Position numbers and translations under genes: made by a program. From positions 1-64,000 of the forward strand of contig JAJZNE010000012.1 of the NCBI GenBank assembly GCA_021847995.1: a DNA stretch of 64,000 bases, in the 5' to 3' direction. This document shows positions 53,528-62,787 of the stretch, piece after piece. Positions within the stretch are counted from its first letter, which is position 1; the number at the start of each line of letters is the position of its first letter. The stretch comes from Pseudomonadota bacterium (lineage in GTDB: Bacteria; Pseudomonadota; Alphaproteobacteria; Acetobacterales; Acetobacteraceae). The notes under the pieces are model-generated. The model made no database searches. It had not been told where the DNA came from and was given only the letters and a program-made list of their open reading frames with translations.

Positions 53528-54751
53528 GTGACGCTCTCGCGCCGCTTCCTGCTGGGGTCGGCCGCCGCCGGCCTGCTGCCGTTCCGCGCCCGCGCCGCCG
53601 CGCCGGATGTCACCATCGGCGTGCTGACCGACCTTTCAGGTCCGTATCGCGACACCACCGGCCCGACCTCGGTCGCCTGCGCGCAGCAGGCGGTGGCCGA
53701 TTTCAATGCCGGCGGCTCGCCGCTCAATGTCCAGATGCTGATCGCCGACCATCAGAACAAGGCCGATATCGGCGCCGGCATCGCACGGAGCTGGATCGAC
53801 AATGCCGGCGTCGATGCCATCGCTGATGTGCCCAATTCCTCGGTCGCCCTCGCCGTCGCCCAGATCGCGCGCGCCAAGGACCGGCTGCTGCTGGATGCCT
53901 CCGCCACCACGGTCGCGCTGACCGGCGCGCAGTGCAGCCCGAACACCCTGGTTTGGAGCCTCGATACCTATCTCCTGGCGCAATCGACCGGCGGGGCGAT
54001 GGTGAAAGCCGGCGGGGATTCCTGGTATTTCATCACCGCCGACTACGCCTTCGGCCATTCGCTGGAGGAGGAGACGGCAAAAGTGGTGACGGCGGCGGGC
54101 GGCAGGGTGGCCGGCCGCGTCCGCTACCCGTTCCCCGACACCACGGATTTCTCCGCCTACATGGCACAGGCCCATGCCAGCGGCGCCAAGGTGCTCGGCT
54201 TCGCCAATGCCGGCGCCGATCTGGTCAACTGTATCAAGCAGGCGCACGAATTCGGCCTGCCGCAATCGGGCATGCGCCTCGCGCCGCTGGAGATGTTCCT
54301 GGCCGACGCCCATGTGCTGGATCCGTCCGATTCCGCGGGCCTCGTCTGCACGGCGACGTTCTACTGGAACATGAACGACCGTACCCGCCGTTTCGCCCAG
54401 AAGATCGCCGCGCGCACGCCGGCGAACTGGCCGAACATGGCCCATGCCAGCGTCTATGCCAGCGTGCTGCACTACCTGAAGGCGGTCGCCGACATGGGTC
54501 CGGCCGCGGCCAGGCGCAGCGGTGCAGCGACGCTCGAACGCATGAAGCACCTTCCGACCGACGACGACGCCTTCGGCCAGGGCAGCCTGCGTGCCGACGG
54601 GCGCGGCCTGTTCCCGGCCTATCTGTTCGAGGTGAAGCCGAAGCAGCAGCGCAGCAATCCGTGGGATCTCTACCGCCTGCTCGCCACCACCCCGGCGGCG
54701 CAGGCGGTGCATCCGCTGGGCGAGGGCGGCTGCCCCCTCGGGCGGGCGTGA
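53528..54751 (+). CDS. Liv-type substrate-binding protein (orphan)
   Basis: The 407-residue exported receptor has an RR-containing signal (TLSRRFLLGSAAAGLLPFRA) and the Liv-binding fold: VTIGVLTDLSGPYRDTTGPT, DSWYFITADYAFGHSLEEET and a Tyr/Arg-rich C-terminal region. Its closest pattern in this window is the receptor at 41.5-42.7 kb, so the two probably bind related compounds. No permease or ATPase genes are adjacent. The GTG at 53528 has a GAGGAGGAA site and gives a normal signal peptide. Confidence 0.88.
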   Translation: MTLSRRFLLGSAAAGLLPFRARAAAPDVTIGVLTDLSGPYRDTTGPTSVACAQQAVADFNAGGSPLNVQMLIADHQNKADIGAGIARSWIDNAGVDAIADVPNSSVALAVAQIARAKDRLLLDASATTVALTGAQCSPNTLVWSLDTYLLAQSTGGAMVKAGGDSWYFITADYAFGHSLEEETAKVVTAAGGRVAGRVRYPFPDTTDFSAYMAQAHASGAKVLGFANAGADLVNCIKQAHEFGLPQSGMRLAPLEMFLADAHVLDPSDSAGLVCTATFYWNMNDRTRRFAQKIAARTPANWPNMAHASVYASVLHYLKAVADMGPAAARRSGAATLERMKHLPTDDDAFGQGSLRADGRGLFPAYLFEVKPKQQRSNPWDLYRLLATTPAAQAVHPLGEGGCPLGRA

Positions 54752-54770
54752 CCGGGGGGTGCGGCGCCGC

Positions 54771-56096
54771 TCAGCGGAACTGCACCAGCCGCCCCCGCGG
54801 CGCGCCGGTCACCGCATCGTCGCGCATCACCGCCCGGCCGCGCAGAATCGTCGCCACCGGCCAGCCCGTCACGCGCATCCCCGCGAACGGCGTCCAGCCG
54901 CAGGGCGAGACGATCCAGCTTTCCTCGATGCGGCGGACCGCCCGCAGATCGACCAGGGTGACATCGGCATCGTAGCCGGCGGCGAGCCTTCCCTTGCCGA
55001 CCGCGCCATAGACCCGCGCCGGTCCCGCGCACAGCAGATCGACCAGGCGAGGCAGCGACAGCCGGCCGGCATTCACATGATCGAGCATCACCGGCACCAG
55101 CGTCTGCACCCCGGTCAGCCCGGCGGCGCAGGCGGGCCACGGACGTTCCTTCGCCGCGCGGGAATGCGGTGCGTGGTCCGAGCCGACGGTATCGACCGTG
55201 CCGTCGCGCACCGCCGCCCACGCCGCCTCCAGGTGGCGGCGGTCGCGCAGCGGCGGGTTCATCACCGCATAGCCGCCGAGCCGCTCATAGGCATCGGGGG
55301 CGACCTGTGTCAGGTGATTGACCAGCACCTCCACCGTGCACAGATCGCGATGATCCGTGATATAGTTGAGTTCCTCGGCCGTCGAGACGTGCAGGAGATG
55401 CGCCGGCCGGCCGGTCGCGCGCGCCAGCGCGACAATGCGGCGGGTGCCGAGAAAGGCGCATTCCACGTCGCGCCACAGCATGTGCGTGGCATAGGGCGCA
55501 CCCGCCGCAAACAGCGTGCGCCGCGCCTGCAGGCGGTACTCGTCCTCGCTGTGATAGGCGATGCGACGACGGCCGGCGCGCATCACGCGCTCCAGGCTTG
55601 CGTCGTCCTCCACCAGCAGATCGCCCGTCGAACTGCCGGCGAACACCTTGATCGCGCACGCCCCGGCGGCCGTTTCCAGCGCCGCCAGCGCGCCGACATT
55701 GGCCTTGGTCGCGCCGACATAAAGGCCCATGTCGCACCACGCCGTGCGCGCGACGAAATCCTGCTTCCAGGCCAGCGTCTGCGCATCGGTGACGGCAGGC
55801 GCGGTGTTCGGCATGTCGAAGACGGCGGTGAGGCCGCCCAGCACGGCCGCCTTCGTCCCGGTCGCGATCGTCTCGACCGACGCGTCGCCAGGCTCGCGCA
55901 GATGCACATGCGGGTCGATCAGCCCCGGCAGCACATGCAGGTGGCGCGCATCGATCACCTCGTCGGCGGTCGCGGCGGCGAGGGCGCCGATCCCGGCGAT
56001 GCGCCCGTTGCGCACGCCGACATCGGCCGCCACTTCGCCCCACGGCAGCACGCAGATGCCGTTGCGGATCAGCAGGTGGTAATGCCCCGCCATCAT
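54771..56096 (-). CDS. pyrC: Dihydroorotase-family amidohydrolase
   Basis: The 441-residue enzyme carries the DPHVHLREPG metal motif, GTKAAVLGGLTAVFDMPNT, IKVFAGSSTG with the Lys expected to be carboxylated, the late metal-binding VGSDHAPHSRAAKERPW and the C-terminal VTLVDLRAVRRIEESW. This pattern fits class I dihydroorotase, which cyclises carbamoyl-aspartate in pyrimidine synthesis; related hydantoinases or allantoinases share it. It is 16 bp after the asnB stop on the same strand. A second ATG at 56093 is a possible start. Confidence 0.85.
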   Translation of the reverse strand: MMAGHYHLLIRNGICVLPWGEVAADVGVRNGRIAGIGALAAATADEVIDARHLHVLPGLIDPHVHLREPGDASVETIATGTKAAVLGGLTAVFDMPNTAPAVTDAQTLAWKQDFVARTAWCDMGLYVGATKANVGALAALETAAGACAIKVFAGSSTGDLLVEDDASLERVMRAGRRRIAYHSEDEYRLQARRTLFAAGAPYATHMLWRDVECAFLGTRRIVALARATGRPAHLLHVSTAEELNYITDHRDLCTVEVLVNHLTQVAPDAYERLGGYAVMNPPLRDRRHLEAAWAAVRDGTVDTVGSDHAPHSRAAKERPWPACAAGLTGVQTLVPVMLDHVNAGRLSLPRLVDLLCAGPARVYGAVGKGRLAAGYDADVTLVDLRAVRRIEESWIVSPCGWTPFAGMRVTGWPVATILRGRAVMRDDAVTGAPRGRLVQFR

Positions 56097-56112
56097 CCCT
56101 GCTCCATTCGCG

Positions 56113-57876
56113 CTACCGTGTCGCCAGCGTCTCGAACACATCGCCCGCCGGCGCCAGCCCCTGGATGTGGGTGCGGTGCCACAGCGCATAGAACAGCAGG
56201 TGCCAGGCGGCAAACGATTGGCGCCGTCCGGCCGCGTGACGGAACAGCGCCACCACCCGCGCCGGCTCGGCGATCTCGGCAATGCCGGGCTGCATGGCGA
56301 CCAGCTTGCCCAGCCGCTCGCCGACACCACCGATCCAGACGCCGACCGGCACCGTGAACCCCTGCTTCCTCGCGAACGGCCGTGCCGCCGTGCAATTGGT
56401 GGCAAGCCACTGGCGCAGCAGCCATTTGCCCATGCCGTCGCGCACCTTCAGCGCATCCGGCAGGCGGAATGCCGCCGCCGCCACGCCGTGGTCGAGGAAC
56501 GGGGTGCGACCCTCCACCGCATGCGCCATCAGGCAGCGGTCGAGCTTGAGCAGCAGGTCGTGCGGCAGCCAGTCGGCGATGTCGGTGGCCTGCGCCGCGG
56601 CCAATCGCGTGCGTCCGCCGGTGGCGGCCTGCGCCTCAGCCGCCGCGATGCCGTCGCGCCAGGCGGCGGGGCGGGCACGCAGCACGTCCAGCCGGTCGAA
56701 CGTGCCCCGCCCGCGCATCACCCGCCCGCCACGCCACCATGGCCGGGCCGCACTGCGATAGCGGCCGTAGCCGGCGAACATCTCGTCCCCCCCCTCACCC
56801 GACAGCACCACCTTCACCTCCTGGCGCGCGCGCCGGGCAAGGAACCAGGTGGGGATGATGGCATAGTCCGCCGCCGGATCGTCCATGCAGGCGACGATCT
56901 CCGGCAGGTGGCGCCATACCATCGCCTCCGTCACCTCCAGCGTCTCGTGCCGGGCACCGACGGCGCGGGCGAGGGTCGCCGCCTCCTCCCGCTCATCGGC
57001 GGCACCGGGGGCTGCGAACCCGGCGGTGAAGGCGAGCACCGGCGCGGTGTTCAGCCGCGCCATCAGCACCAGCAGCACCGAGGAATCGATGCCGCCCGAC
57101 AGGAACATGCCGTATGGCACATCGCTGCGCTGGTGCAGATCAACGCTTTCGGTCAGCGCCGCATCCAGCCGGCGCAGCGCTGCGTCGGCGTCGATCTCCT
57201 CCGCCCCGCCCTCGGGCAGCGCCGGCAGCCTGTGGTGTTCCAGCACCCGCCCGTCGCCGCACAGCAGCGTCTCACCGGGCAGGACGCGGCGGATGCCGGG
57301 AAAGATGGTCTCCGCGCCTGAGGTGAACTGCACCTGCAACAGCTCGTCGCGCGCGGCGGGACGCAGCGCGCGCTTGACGATGCCGGCGGCCAGCAGCGCC
57401 TGCGGTTCCGAGGCAAAGGCAAGGCCGGCGTCGGTCTGGGCGATATAGAGCGGCTTGATGCCGAACGGATCGCGCGACAGCGTCACTGTCCGTCCCGCGC
57501 GTTCGTGGATGGCGAGCGCATACATGCCGCGCAGGGCGCTGGCATAGCGGGTGCCGTCGCGCAGCCAGAGATGCAGCGCGACCTCATTGTCGCTCTCGGT
57601 CGCGAACCGCGTCTGCGGCATGGCCGCGCGCTGCTCGCGGTAATTGTAGATCTCGCCGTTGCCGACCAGGGCGGCGGAGCCGGCGAACAGCGGCTGGTCG
57701 CCGCCGGCGAGATCGATGATGGCGAGTCGCGTCTGCACCAGCGCCACCCGGCCGACCGCGGTGTGGCCGCTGCCGTCCGGGCCGCGATGGGCGAGCGCGC
57801 GCTCCAGCGCCACGAGGGTTGCCGGCTCCGGCGCGGGTGCGCCCGGGGCGGCGATCAGGCCGGCAATTCCGCACAT
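56113..57876 (-). CDS. asnB: Glutamine-hydrolysing asparagine synthetase
   Basis: The 587-residue enzyme makes asparagine from aspartate, ATP and glutamine. Cys2 (MCGIAG) is the glutaminase nucleophile after Met removal, and NGEIYNYRE and AHRGPDGSG belong to that domain. The synthetase domain has the P-loop LSGGIDSSVLLVLMARL (about 300) and VVLSGEGGDEMFAGYGRY. The ATG at 57876 is used because it places Cys at position 2; longer in-frame sequence upstream is not family-like. AsnB-like proteins also modify lipids and surface glycans. It is followed by the dihydroorotase-type gene. Confidence 0.88.
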   Translation of the reverse strand: MCGIAGLIAAPGAPAPEPATLVALERALAHRGPDGSGHTAVGRVALVQTRLAIIDLAGGDQPLFAGSAALVGNGEIYNYREQRAAMPQTRFATESDNEVALHLWLRDGTRYASALRGMYALAIHERAGRTVTLSRDPFGIKPLYIAQTDAGLAFASEPQALLAAGIVKRALRPAARDELLQVQFTSGAETIFPGIRRVLPGETLLCGDGRVLEHHRLPALPEGGAEEIDADAALRRLDAALTESVDLHQRSDVPYGMFLSGGIDSSVLLVLMARLNTAPVLAFTAGFAAPGAADEREEAATLARAVGARHETLEVTEAMVWRHLPEIVACMDDPAADYAIIPTWFLARRARQEVKVVLSGEGGDEMFAGYGRYRSAARPWWRGGRVMRGRGTFDRLDVLRARPAAWRDGIAAAEAQAATGGRTRLAAAQATDIADWLPHDLLLKLDRCLMAHAVEGRTPFLDHGVAAAAFRLPDALKVRDGMGKWLLRQWLATNCTAARPFARKQGFTVPVGVWIGGVGERLGKLVAMQPGIAEIAEPARVVALFRHAAGRRQSFAAWHLLFYALWHRTHIQGLAPAGDVFETLATR

Positions 57877-57943
57877 GGGGGGGGCATAGCATCGACGGCG
57901 CCGCATGTCTTGCGCAGGGATGCGCGCGGCCCATCTCCGTCGG

Positions 57944-58762
57944 ATGACAAAACTGGCGCTGCTCGCCGACCGCGGCGTGGTCGCGGTGGCCGGCGAAGAC
58001 CGGGGGCCGTTCCTCCAGGGCCTCGTGTCCAATGACGTGACCGAGGCAGGGCCGGGCCGCGCGGTATGGGCGGCGCTGCTGACGCCGCAGGGCAAATGGC
58101 TTGCCGATTTCCTCATCCTGGCGGAGGGCGAGCGGCTGCTGCTCGACTGCGAGCGGGCGCAGGCACCGATGATCGTCGCGCGCCTTACCCGCTACCGCCT
58201 CCGCGCACGGGTGGAGGTGCAGGATATATCGGCCGCGCGGCACGTCCATGTCGCGTGGGAGGGCGTTCCGGCGGTGCCCGGCGGCGTCCTCGCTGCCCCG
58301 GACCCGCGGCTGCCCGACGCCGGGTGGCGCCTGATCGCCGATCGGCTGCTGCCCGCCAACGCCGACGCGGCGGCGTGGGACAGGCACCGCATCGCCCTCG
58401 GCCTGCCCGACGGCTCGCGCGACCTGGAGGCGGAGAAATCGGTGCTGCTGGAAGCCGGGTTCGACGAGCTGCACGGCATCTCGTGGACCAAGGGCTGCTA
58501 CATGGGCCAGGAACTGACAGCGCGAACCCGCTACCGCGGACTGGTCAAGCGGCGGCTGGTCCCGGTCGCGATCGAAGGCACGGCGCCCGATCCCGGCACG
58601 CCGGTACTATGCCTCGGCAAGGACGCGGGCGTGCTGCGCTCGGTCGCCGGCACGGCGGGCCTCGCGCTCCTGCGGCTGGAGGCGGTGGGCGGGCCGCTCA
58701 CCTGCGGCACCGCCCGCCTCCTGCCGCGCCCGCCGGCATGGCTGGCGCTGCCCGCGGCGTGA
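57944..58762 (+). CDS. ygfZ: YgfZ/GcvT-like folate-binding protein
   Basis: The 272-residue protein belongs to the tetrahydrofolate-binding GcvT superfamily. The diagnostic motif KGCYMGQE lies at K183-E190, with the redox-relevant Cys185. YgfZ supports assembly of certain Fe-S proteins, including tRNA-modifying enzymes. The ATG at 57944 gives the usual N-terminus; an upstream in-frame extension would add 13 residues. It diverges from asnB by 67 bp and converges with the DUF2076 gene. Confidence 0.9.
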   Translation: MTKLALLADRGVVAVAGEDRGPFLQGLVSNDVTEAGPGRAVWAALLTPQGKWLADFLILAEGERLLLDCERAQAPMIVARLTRYRLRARVEVQDISAARHVHVAWEGVPAVPGGVLAAPDPRLPDAGWRLIADRLLPANADAAAWDRHRIALGLPDGSRDLEAEKSVLLEAGFDELHGISWTKGCYMGQELTARTRYRGLVKRRLVPVAIEGTAPDPGTPVLCLGKDAGVLRSVAGTAGLALLRLEAVGGPLTCGTARLLPRPPAWLALPAA

Positions 58763-58771
58763 TGCGGCGCA

Positions 58772-58802
58772 GTCAGGTATCCTGGGCGGTCAGGTATCCT
58801 GG
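58772..58802. repeat. 14-bp direct repeat at 17-bp spacing across a stop codon
   Basis: GTCAGGTATCCTGG occurs at 58772-58785 and 58789-58802, separated by GCG. The right copy contains the stop of the minus-strand DUF2076 gene; the left copy lies in the spacer to ygfZ. It looks like a local tandem duplication. Confidence 0.9.
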
Positions 58803-59677
58803 ATGTCGTCGCTCCAGCCGCCGCCGTCGTCGCTCGCCTGATCCCAGCCGCCACCCTGGTCGATGCCCTGGTCGATGCCGGGATCGGCCGAGGCATCCTG
58901 CCAGCCGCCGCCGCCCTGGTCCGGTGCCGGGGTCCAGTCCGCCTGGTCGATCTGCGCCGGGCCGGTGAATTTGTCGTCGCCCATCGGCTCCTTCGCCGGG
59001 CCGCCATAATCGCCGGCATCGCCGCCGGGCGCACCCCAGGGGTTGGCGTTGCCGCCCGGCACCACCTCCACCACCTGCTCCGGCCCGCCGCCCCAGCCGC
59101 CGCCGAACCCGCCGATCCCCTCATGCCGGCCGGAGAACAGGCTGGTCAGCGCATCCGCCGCCAGCACCCCGCCGGCCACCCCCGCGGCGGTGCGCAGCGC
59201 CGAACCGAGGAAGCCCGACCCCTGGCTCGGGAACATGCCGGGATTGTAGCCCGGCGGATATTGCGGCGGCGGCGGCGCGTATTGCGGCGGTGGCGCGGCC
59301 GGCCGGGCCGGGCCGCCGCCGCCGAATAGGCCGGAGAGGAAGCCGCGCGGCTGCTGCGGCGGCGCCGCACCTTCCCCCCAGGGCGAGCCACCCGGTGCCG
59401 CCGGCCCGGCTTGCGCGGCGCGCAATTGCTGCACCTCCCATTGCAGGCGGGCAATGCGGTTCTGCGCCTCCACCAGCGCGTGCTCCTCGACCATCGCCAT
59501 CTGGGTGATGCGGTAGCGCGCTTCGGGATAGCGGGCGAACAGGTCGGCGATCAGCCGGTCGGCCTCCGGATCGAGGGGCGGCAGCGGCTGGCCCGAGGGC
59601 TGGCCCGTGGGCTGGCCCGGGCCGCCACTGGCCCGCTCGATGAAGCGGGTGATCAGGTCGCGTTCCTCGCTGGTCAT
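58790..59677 (-). CDS. DUF2076 family protein
   Basis: The 295-residue protein starts TSEERDLITRFIERA, the family hallmark, with a conserved N-terminal helical region to about 100 (QNRIARLQWEVQQLRAAQ, likely coiled coil). The rest is Pro/Gly/Gln-rich with a hydrophobic Gly-rich segment (TAAGVAGGVLAADALTSLFS) and an acidic tail. Small internal repeats (GQP triplets, IDQG twice) come from local duplications. Its function is unknown; it is common in alphaproteobacteria. It is divergent from glyQ. Confidence 0.85.
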   Translation of the reverse strand: MTSEERDLITRFIERASGGPGQPTGQPSGQPLPPLDPEADRLIADLFARYPEARYRITQMAMVEEHALVEAQNRIARLQWEVQQLRAAQAGPAAPGGSPWGEGAAPPQQPRGFLSGLFGGGGPARPAAPPPQYAPPPPQYPPGYNPGMFPSQGSGFLGSALRTAAGVAGGVLAADALTSLFSGRHEGIGGFGGGWGGGPEQVVEVVPGGNANPWGAPGGDAGDYGGPAKEPMGDDKFTGPAQIDQADWTPAPDQGGGGWQDASADPGIDQGIDQGGGWDQASDDGGGWSDDIQDT

Positions 59678-59811
59678 GGGAATCCCCGTGGGTCCGTTGA
59701 CGAGGCGCGATGTGGCGCCGATGCGCCGGCGCTTCAAGCGGGCGTCCTTGTTACACCCCGGCGCGCCCCCTATGGTGCGCCGCATCACGGCGCAGGGCGG
59801 GAACGGAGGCG

Positions 59812-60711
59812 ATGGCGGCGACCCGTGTCAGGAGCGAGAGCTTCCAGGCGCTGATCCTGCGCCTGCACGCCTTCTGGTCGGCTCAGGGCTGCGTGATCCT
59901 GCAACCCTATGACATGGAGGTCGGCGCCGGGACGTTCCACCCGGCGACGACGCTGCGCGCCCTCGGCCGCCGGCCGTGGCGCGCCGCCTATGTCCAGCCG
60001 AGTCGCCGGCCCGCGGACGGGCGCTATGGCGAGAATCCCAACCGTTTGCAACATTATTACCAGTATCAGGTCATCATGAAACCCAGCCCGCCGGACGCCC
60101 AGGCGCTGCTGCTGGAAAGCTACCGGGAAATCGGCCTCGATCCGCTGCGGCACGATTTCCGCTTCGTCGAGGATGACTGGGAAAGCCCGACGCTGGGTGC
60201 GTGGGGGCTGGGCTGGGAAGTGTGGTGCGACGGGATGGAGGTGGGACAGTTCACCTATTTCCAGCAGGTCGGCGGCATCGCAGCGGCGCTGCCCAGCTTC
60301 GAGATGACCTACGGGCTGGAACGGCTCGCCATGTATGTCCAGGGCGTGGAAAACGTCTTCGATCTCGACTTCAACGGCGCCGGCGTGCGCTACGGCGACG
60401 TGTTCCTGCGCGCCGAGCGGGAATACAGCGCCTACAACTTCGAGCACGCCGATACCGGCATGCTGGTCCGGCATTTCGCCGATGCCGAACGGGAATGCGC
60501 CGCCCTGCTCGCCGCCCGGCTGGCGCTGCCGGCCTATGACCAGTGCATCAAGGCAAGCCATCTGTTCAACCTGCTCGACGCGCGCGGTGTCATCAGCGTG
60601 GCGGAGCGCGCGAGCTATATCGGCCGCGTGCGCACACTGGCCCGCGGCTGTTGCGAAGCGTGGCTGGACGGCGAGGAACCCGCCAACCGCGAATTGATAT
60701 CGAAGACCTGA
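59812..60711 (+). CDS. glyQ: Glycyl-tRNA synthetase alpha subunit
   Basis: The 299-residue catalytic subunit of the bacterial heterotetrameric enzyme activates glycine for tRNA-Gly. [40 protein letters not shown] and a C-terminal [11 protein letters not shown] are family blocks. GGAGG precedes the ATG at 59812. It is followed one base later by glyS. In-frame sequence back to 59710 belongs to the spacer. Confidence 0.96.
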   Translation: MAATRVRSESFQALILRLHAFWSAQGCVILQPYDMEVGAGTFHPATTLRALGRRPWRAAYVQPSRRPADGRYGENPNRLQHYYQYQVIMKPSPPDAQALLLESYREIGLDPLRHDFRFVEDDWESPTLGAWGLGWEVWCDGMEVGQFTYFQQVGGIAAALPSFEMTYGLERLAMYVQGVENVFDLDFNGAGVRYGDVFLRAEREYSAYNFEHADTGMLVRHFADAERECAALLAARLALPAYDQCIKASHLFNLLDARGVISVAERASYIGRVRTLARGCCEAWLDGEEPANRELISKT

Positions 60712-60712
60712 C

Positions 60713-62767
60713 ATGCCGGAACTGCTGCTCGAACTGTTCGGCGAGGAAATTCCGGCCCGCATGCAGGCACGGGCCGCCGACGACCTTGCCCGGCTCGCCG
60801 GCGCGGCATTGGCGCCGCTGTTGCCGCAGGCGCCGATGACGTTTCATGGACCGCGCCGGATCGCGCTCTCCTGCACCGTCGCCGCGGGCGTGGCCGAAAC
60901 CCGCAGCAGCGAGCGCGGTCCGCGCATCGCCGCACCGGAACAGGCGCTCGCCGGGTTCCTGCGCAAACACGGCGCGGCGCGCGACGCCCTGCGGCAGGAA
61001 GGCGATTTCTGGGTGCTGGACCGGATCAGCCCGGGCATCGCCGCCGCCGCCCTGATCGCGCGCGAGCTGCCCGGCCTGCTGCGCCGGTTTCCCTGGCCGA
61101 AATCGATGCGCTGGGGCGGCAGCAGCGCGTTCACCTGGGTGCGCCCGCTGCGCCGCATCCTGTGCGTGCTGGACGGCGCGGCGGTGCCGTTCGATCTGCG
61201 CGACGGCGGCGATGACGGGCACGGGGTGGTTGCCGACGCGCTCAGCGAAGGCCACCGCTTCCTCGCCCCCGCACCGTTCGCCGTGCGCTCCCGCGCCGAC
61301 TGGCAGGAAGGGCTGCGCGCGCGCTTCGTGATCGCCGATGCCGCCGAACGGCGGGCGCGGATCGCGGCCGGGCTCCGCGATCTCGCTGCAACGGAGGGGC
61401 TGCATGTCGCCGAGGATGCAGGGCTGCTCGACGAAGTGACCGGCCTCGTCGAATGGCCGGTGCCGATGCTCGGCCGGATCGATGCCGCCTTCATGGACCT
61501 GCCGCCGGAGGTGATGCAGGTGTCGATGCGCGTCAATCAGCGCTACTTCGCGCTGCGTGACGGCGCGGGCCGGGCGGCGCCGTATTTCGCCTTCATCGCC
61601 AATATTCCGGGCACCGACGGCGGTGCGGCGATCGTCGCCGGCAATGAACGGGTGCTGCGCGCACGCTTCGCCGATGCCCGGCACTTCTGGGACGCCGACC
61701 GGCGGCACCGGCTGGAAAGCCGCGTCGCCGCGCTCGACGGCATCACGTTCGAGGCGCGGCTCGGCACCCAGGGCGAGCGGGTGCGCCGGCTGATGCGGCT
61801 TGCCGCGATGATCGCCCCGCAGGTTGGCGCCGATCCCGCGCGCGCCGAGCGGGCGGCGCTGCTGACAAAGGCCGATCTGGTGACCGGCATGGTCGGCGAG
61901 TTCCCGGAACTGCAAGGCGTGATGGGACGATATTACGCCCTGCATGACCATGAGGATGCCGATATCGCCGACGCGATCCGCGACCATTACGCGCCGAAGG
62001 GGCCGGCCGACACCGTGCCGCTCGCCAAGGTCAGCGTCGCGGTTGCACTCGCCGACAAGATCGACACGCTGGCTGCATTCTTTGCGATCGGTGAGAAGCC
62101 CACCGGCTCGGGCGATCCGTTCGCGCTGCGCCGCGCCGCGCTCGGCATTCTTCGCATCGTGCGGGAGAATGGGCTGCGGCTGCCGCTGCGGCCGCTGTTC
62201 GCCGACGTGTTGCACGCCAGCGGCTGGCCGATCATCGAGGAAGAAATCTGTGATTTCCTCCTCGATCGCCTGGTGGTGCAGATGCGCGCCGACGGGGCGC
62301 GGTACGACGTGGTGCAGGCTGTCCGGCACTTCGCGGACGGCGAGGGCAGCGACGTGACGCTGCTGCTCGCCCGCGCGGCGGCGGTCGGCGCCATGCTCGG
62401 CACCGGGGAAGGCGCCAATCTGCTCGCCGGCTATCGCCGCGCCGCCAACATCCTGCGCATCGAGGAACGCCGGGACGGGCCCCATGACGGACCGGTGGAG
62501 GCCGCGTTGCTCACCGAACCGGCCGAGGAGGCGCTGTTCACCGCGCTCGCGCATGTCGAAGCCGATGTCGCGCACCATATCGCCGGGGAGAATTTTGCCG
62601 CGGCGGTGGAATCGCTCGCCACCCTGCGTCCGACACTCGATGCCTTCTTCGATCGCGTCACCGTGAACGATCCGCACCCTGAAATCCGCCGCAATCGTCT
62701 GCGCCTGCTCGCCCGCGTGCGTGCCGCCATGCATCTCGCCGCCGATTTCTCGAAAATCGAAGGCTGA
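60713..62767 (+). CDS. glyS: Glycyl-tRNA synthetase beta subunit
   Basis: The 684-residue subunit contributes to tRNA binding. It starts [20 protein letters not shown], carries the block [20 protein letters not shown] and a [13 protein letters not shown]-like [20 protein letters not shown], and ends with the DALR-type anticodon-binding helices ([20 protein letters not shown]). The length fits the family. The gene starts one base after the glyQ stop. Confidence 0.96.
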   Translation: MPELLLELFGEEIPARMQARAADDLARLAGAALAPLLPQAPMTFHGPRRIALSCTVAAGVAETRSSERGPRIAAPEQALAGFLRKHGAARDALRQEGDFWVLDRISPGIAAAALIARELPGLLRRFPWPKSMRWGGSSAFTWVRPLRRILCVLDGAAVPFDLRDGGDDGHGVVADALSEGHRFLAPAPFAVRSRADWQEGLRARFVIADAAERRARIAAGLRDLAATEGLHVAEDAGLLDEVTGLVEWPVPMLGRIDAAFMDLPPEVMQVSMRVNQRYFALRDGAGRAAPYFAFIANIPGTDGGAAIVAGNERVLRARFADARHFWDADRRHRLESRVAALDGITFEARLGTQGERVRRLMRLAAMIAPQVGADPARAERAALLTKADLVTGMVGEFPELQGVMGRYYALHDHEDADIADAIRDHYAPKGPADTVPLAKVSVAVALADKIDTLAAFFAIGEKPTGSGDPFALRRAALGILRIVRENGLRLPLRPLFADVLHASGWPIIEEEICDFLLDRLVVQMRADGARYDVVQAVRHFADGEGSDVTLLLARAAAVGAMLGTGEGANLLAGYRRAANILRIEERRDGPHDGPVEAALLTEPAEEALFTALAHVEADVAHHIAGENFAAAVESLATLRPTLDAFFDRVTVNDPHPEIRRNRLRLLARVRAAMHLAADFSKIEG

Positions 62768-62787
62768 CTTCGGAGGAACTCGCCACC

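Noticed and set aside
60593-62734. 713-codon frame opposite glyS
   Set aside because: It is a shadow of glyS; no start signal or domain supports it.
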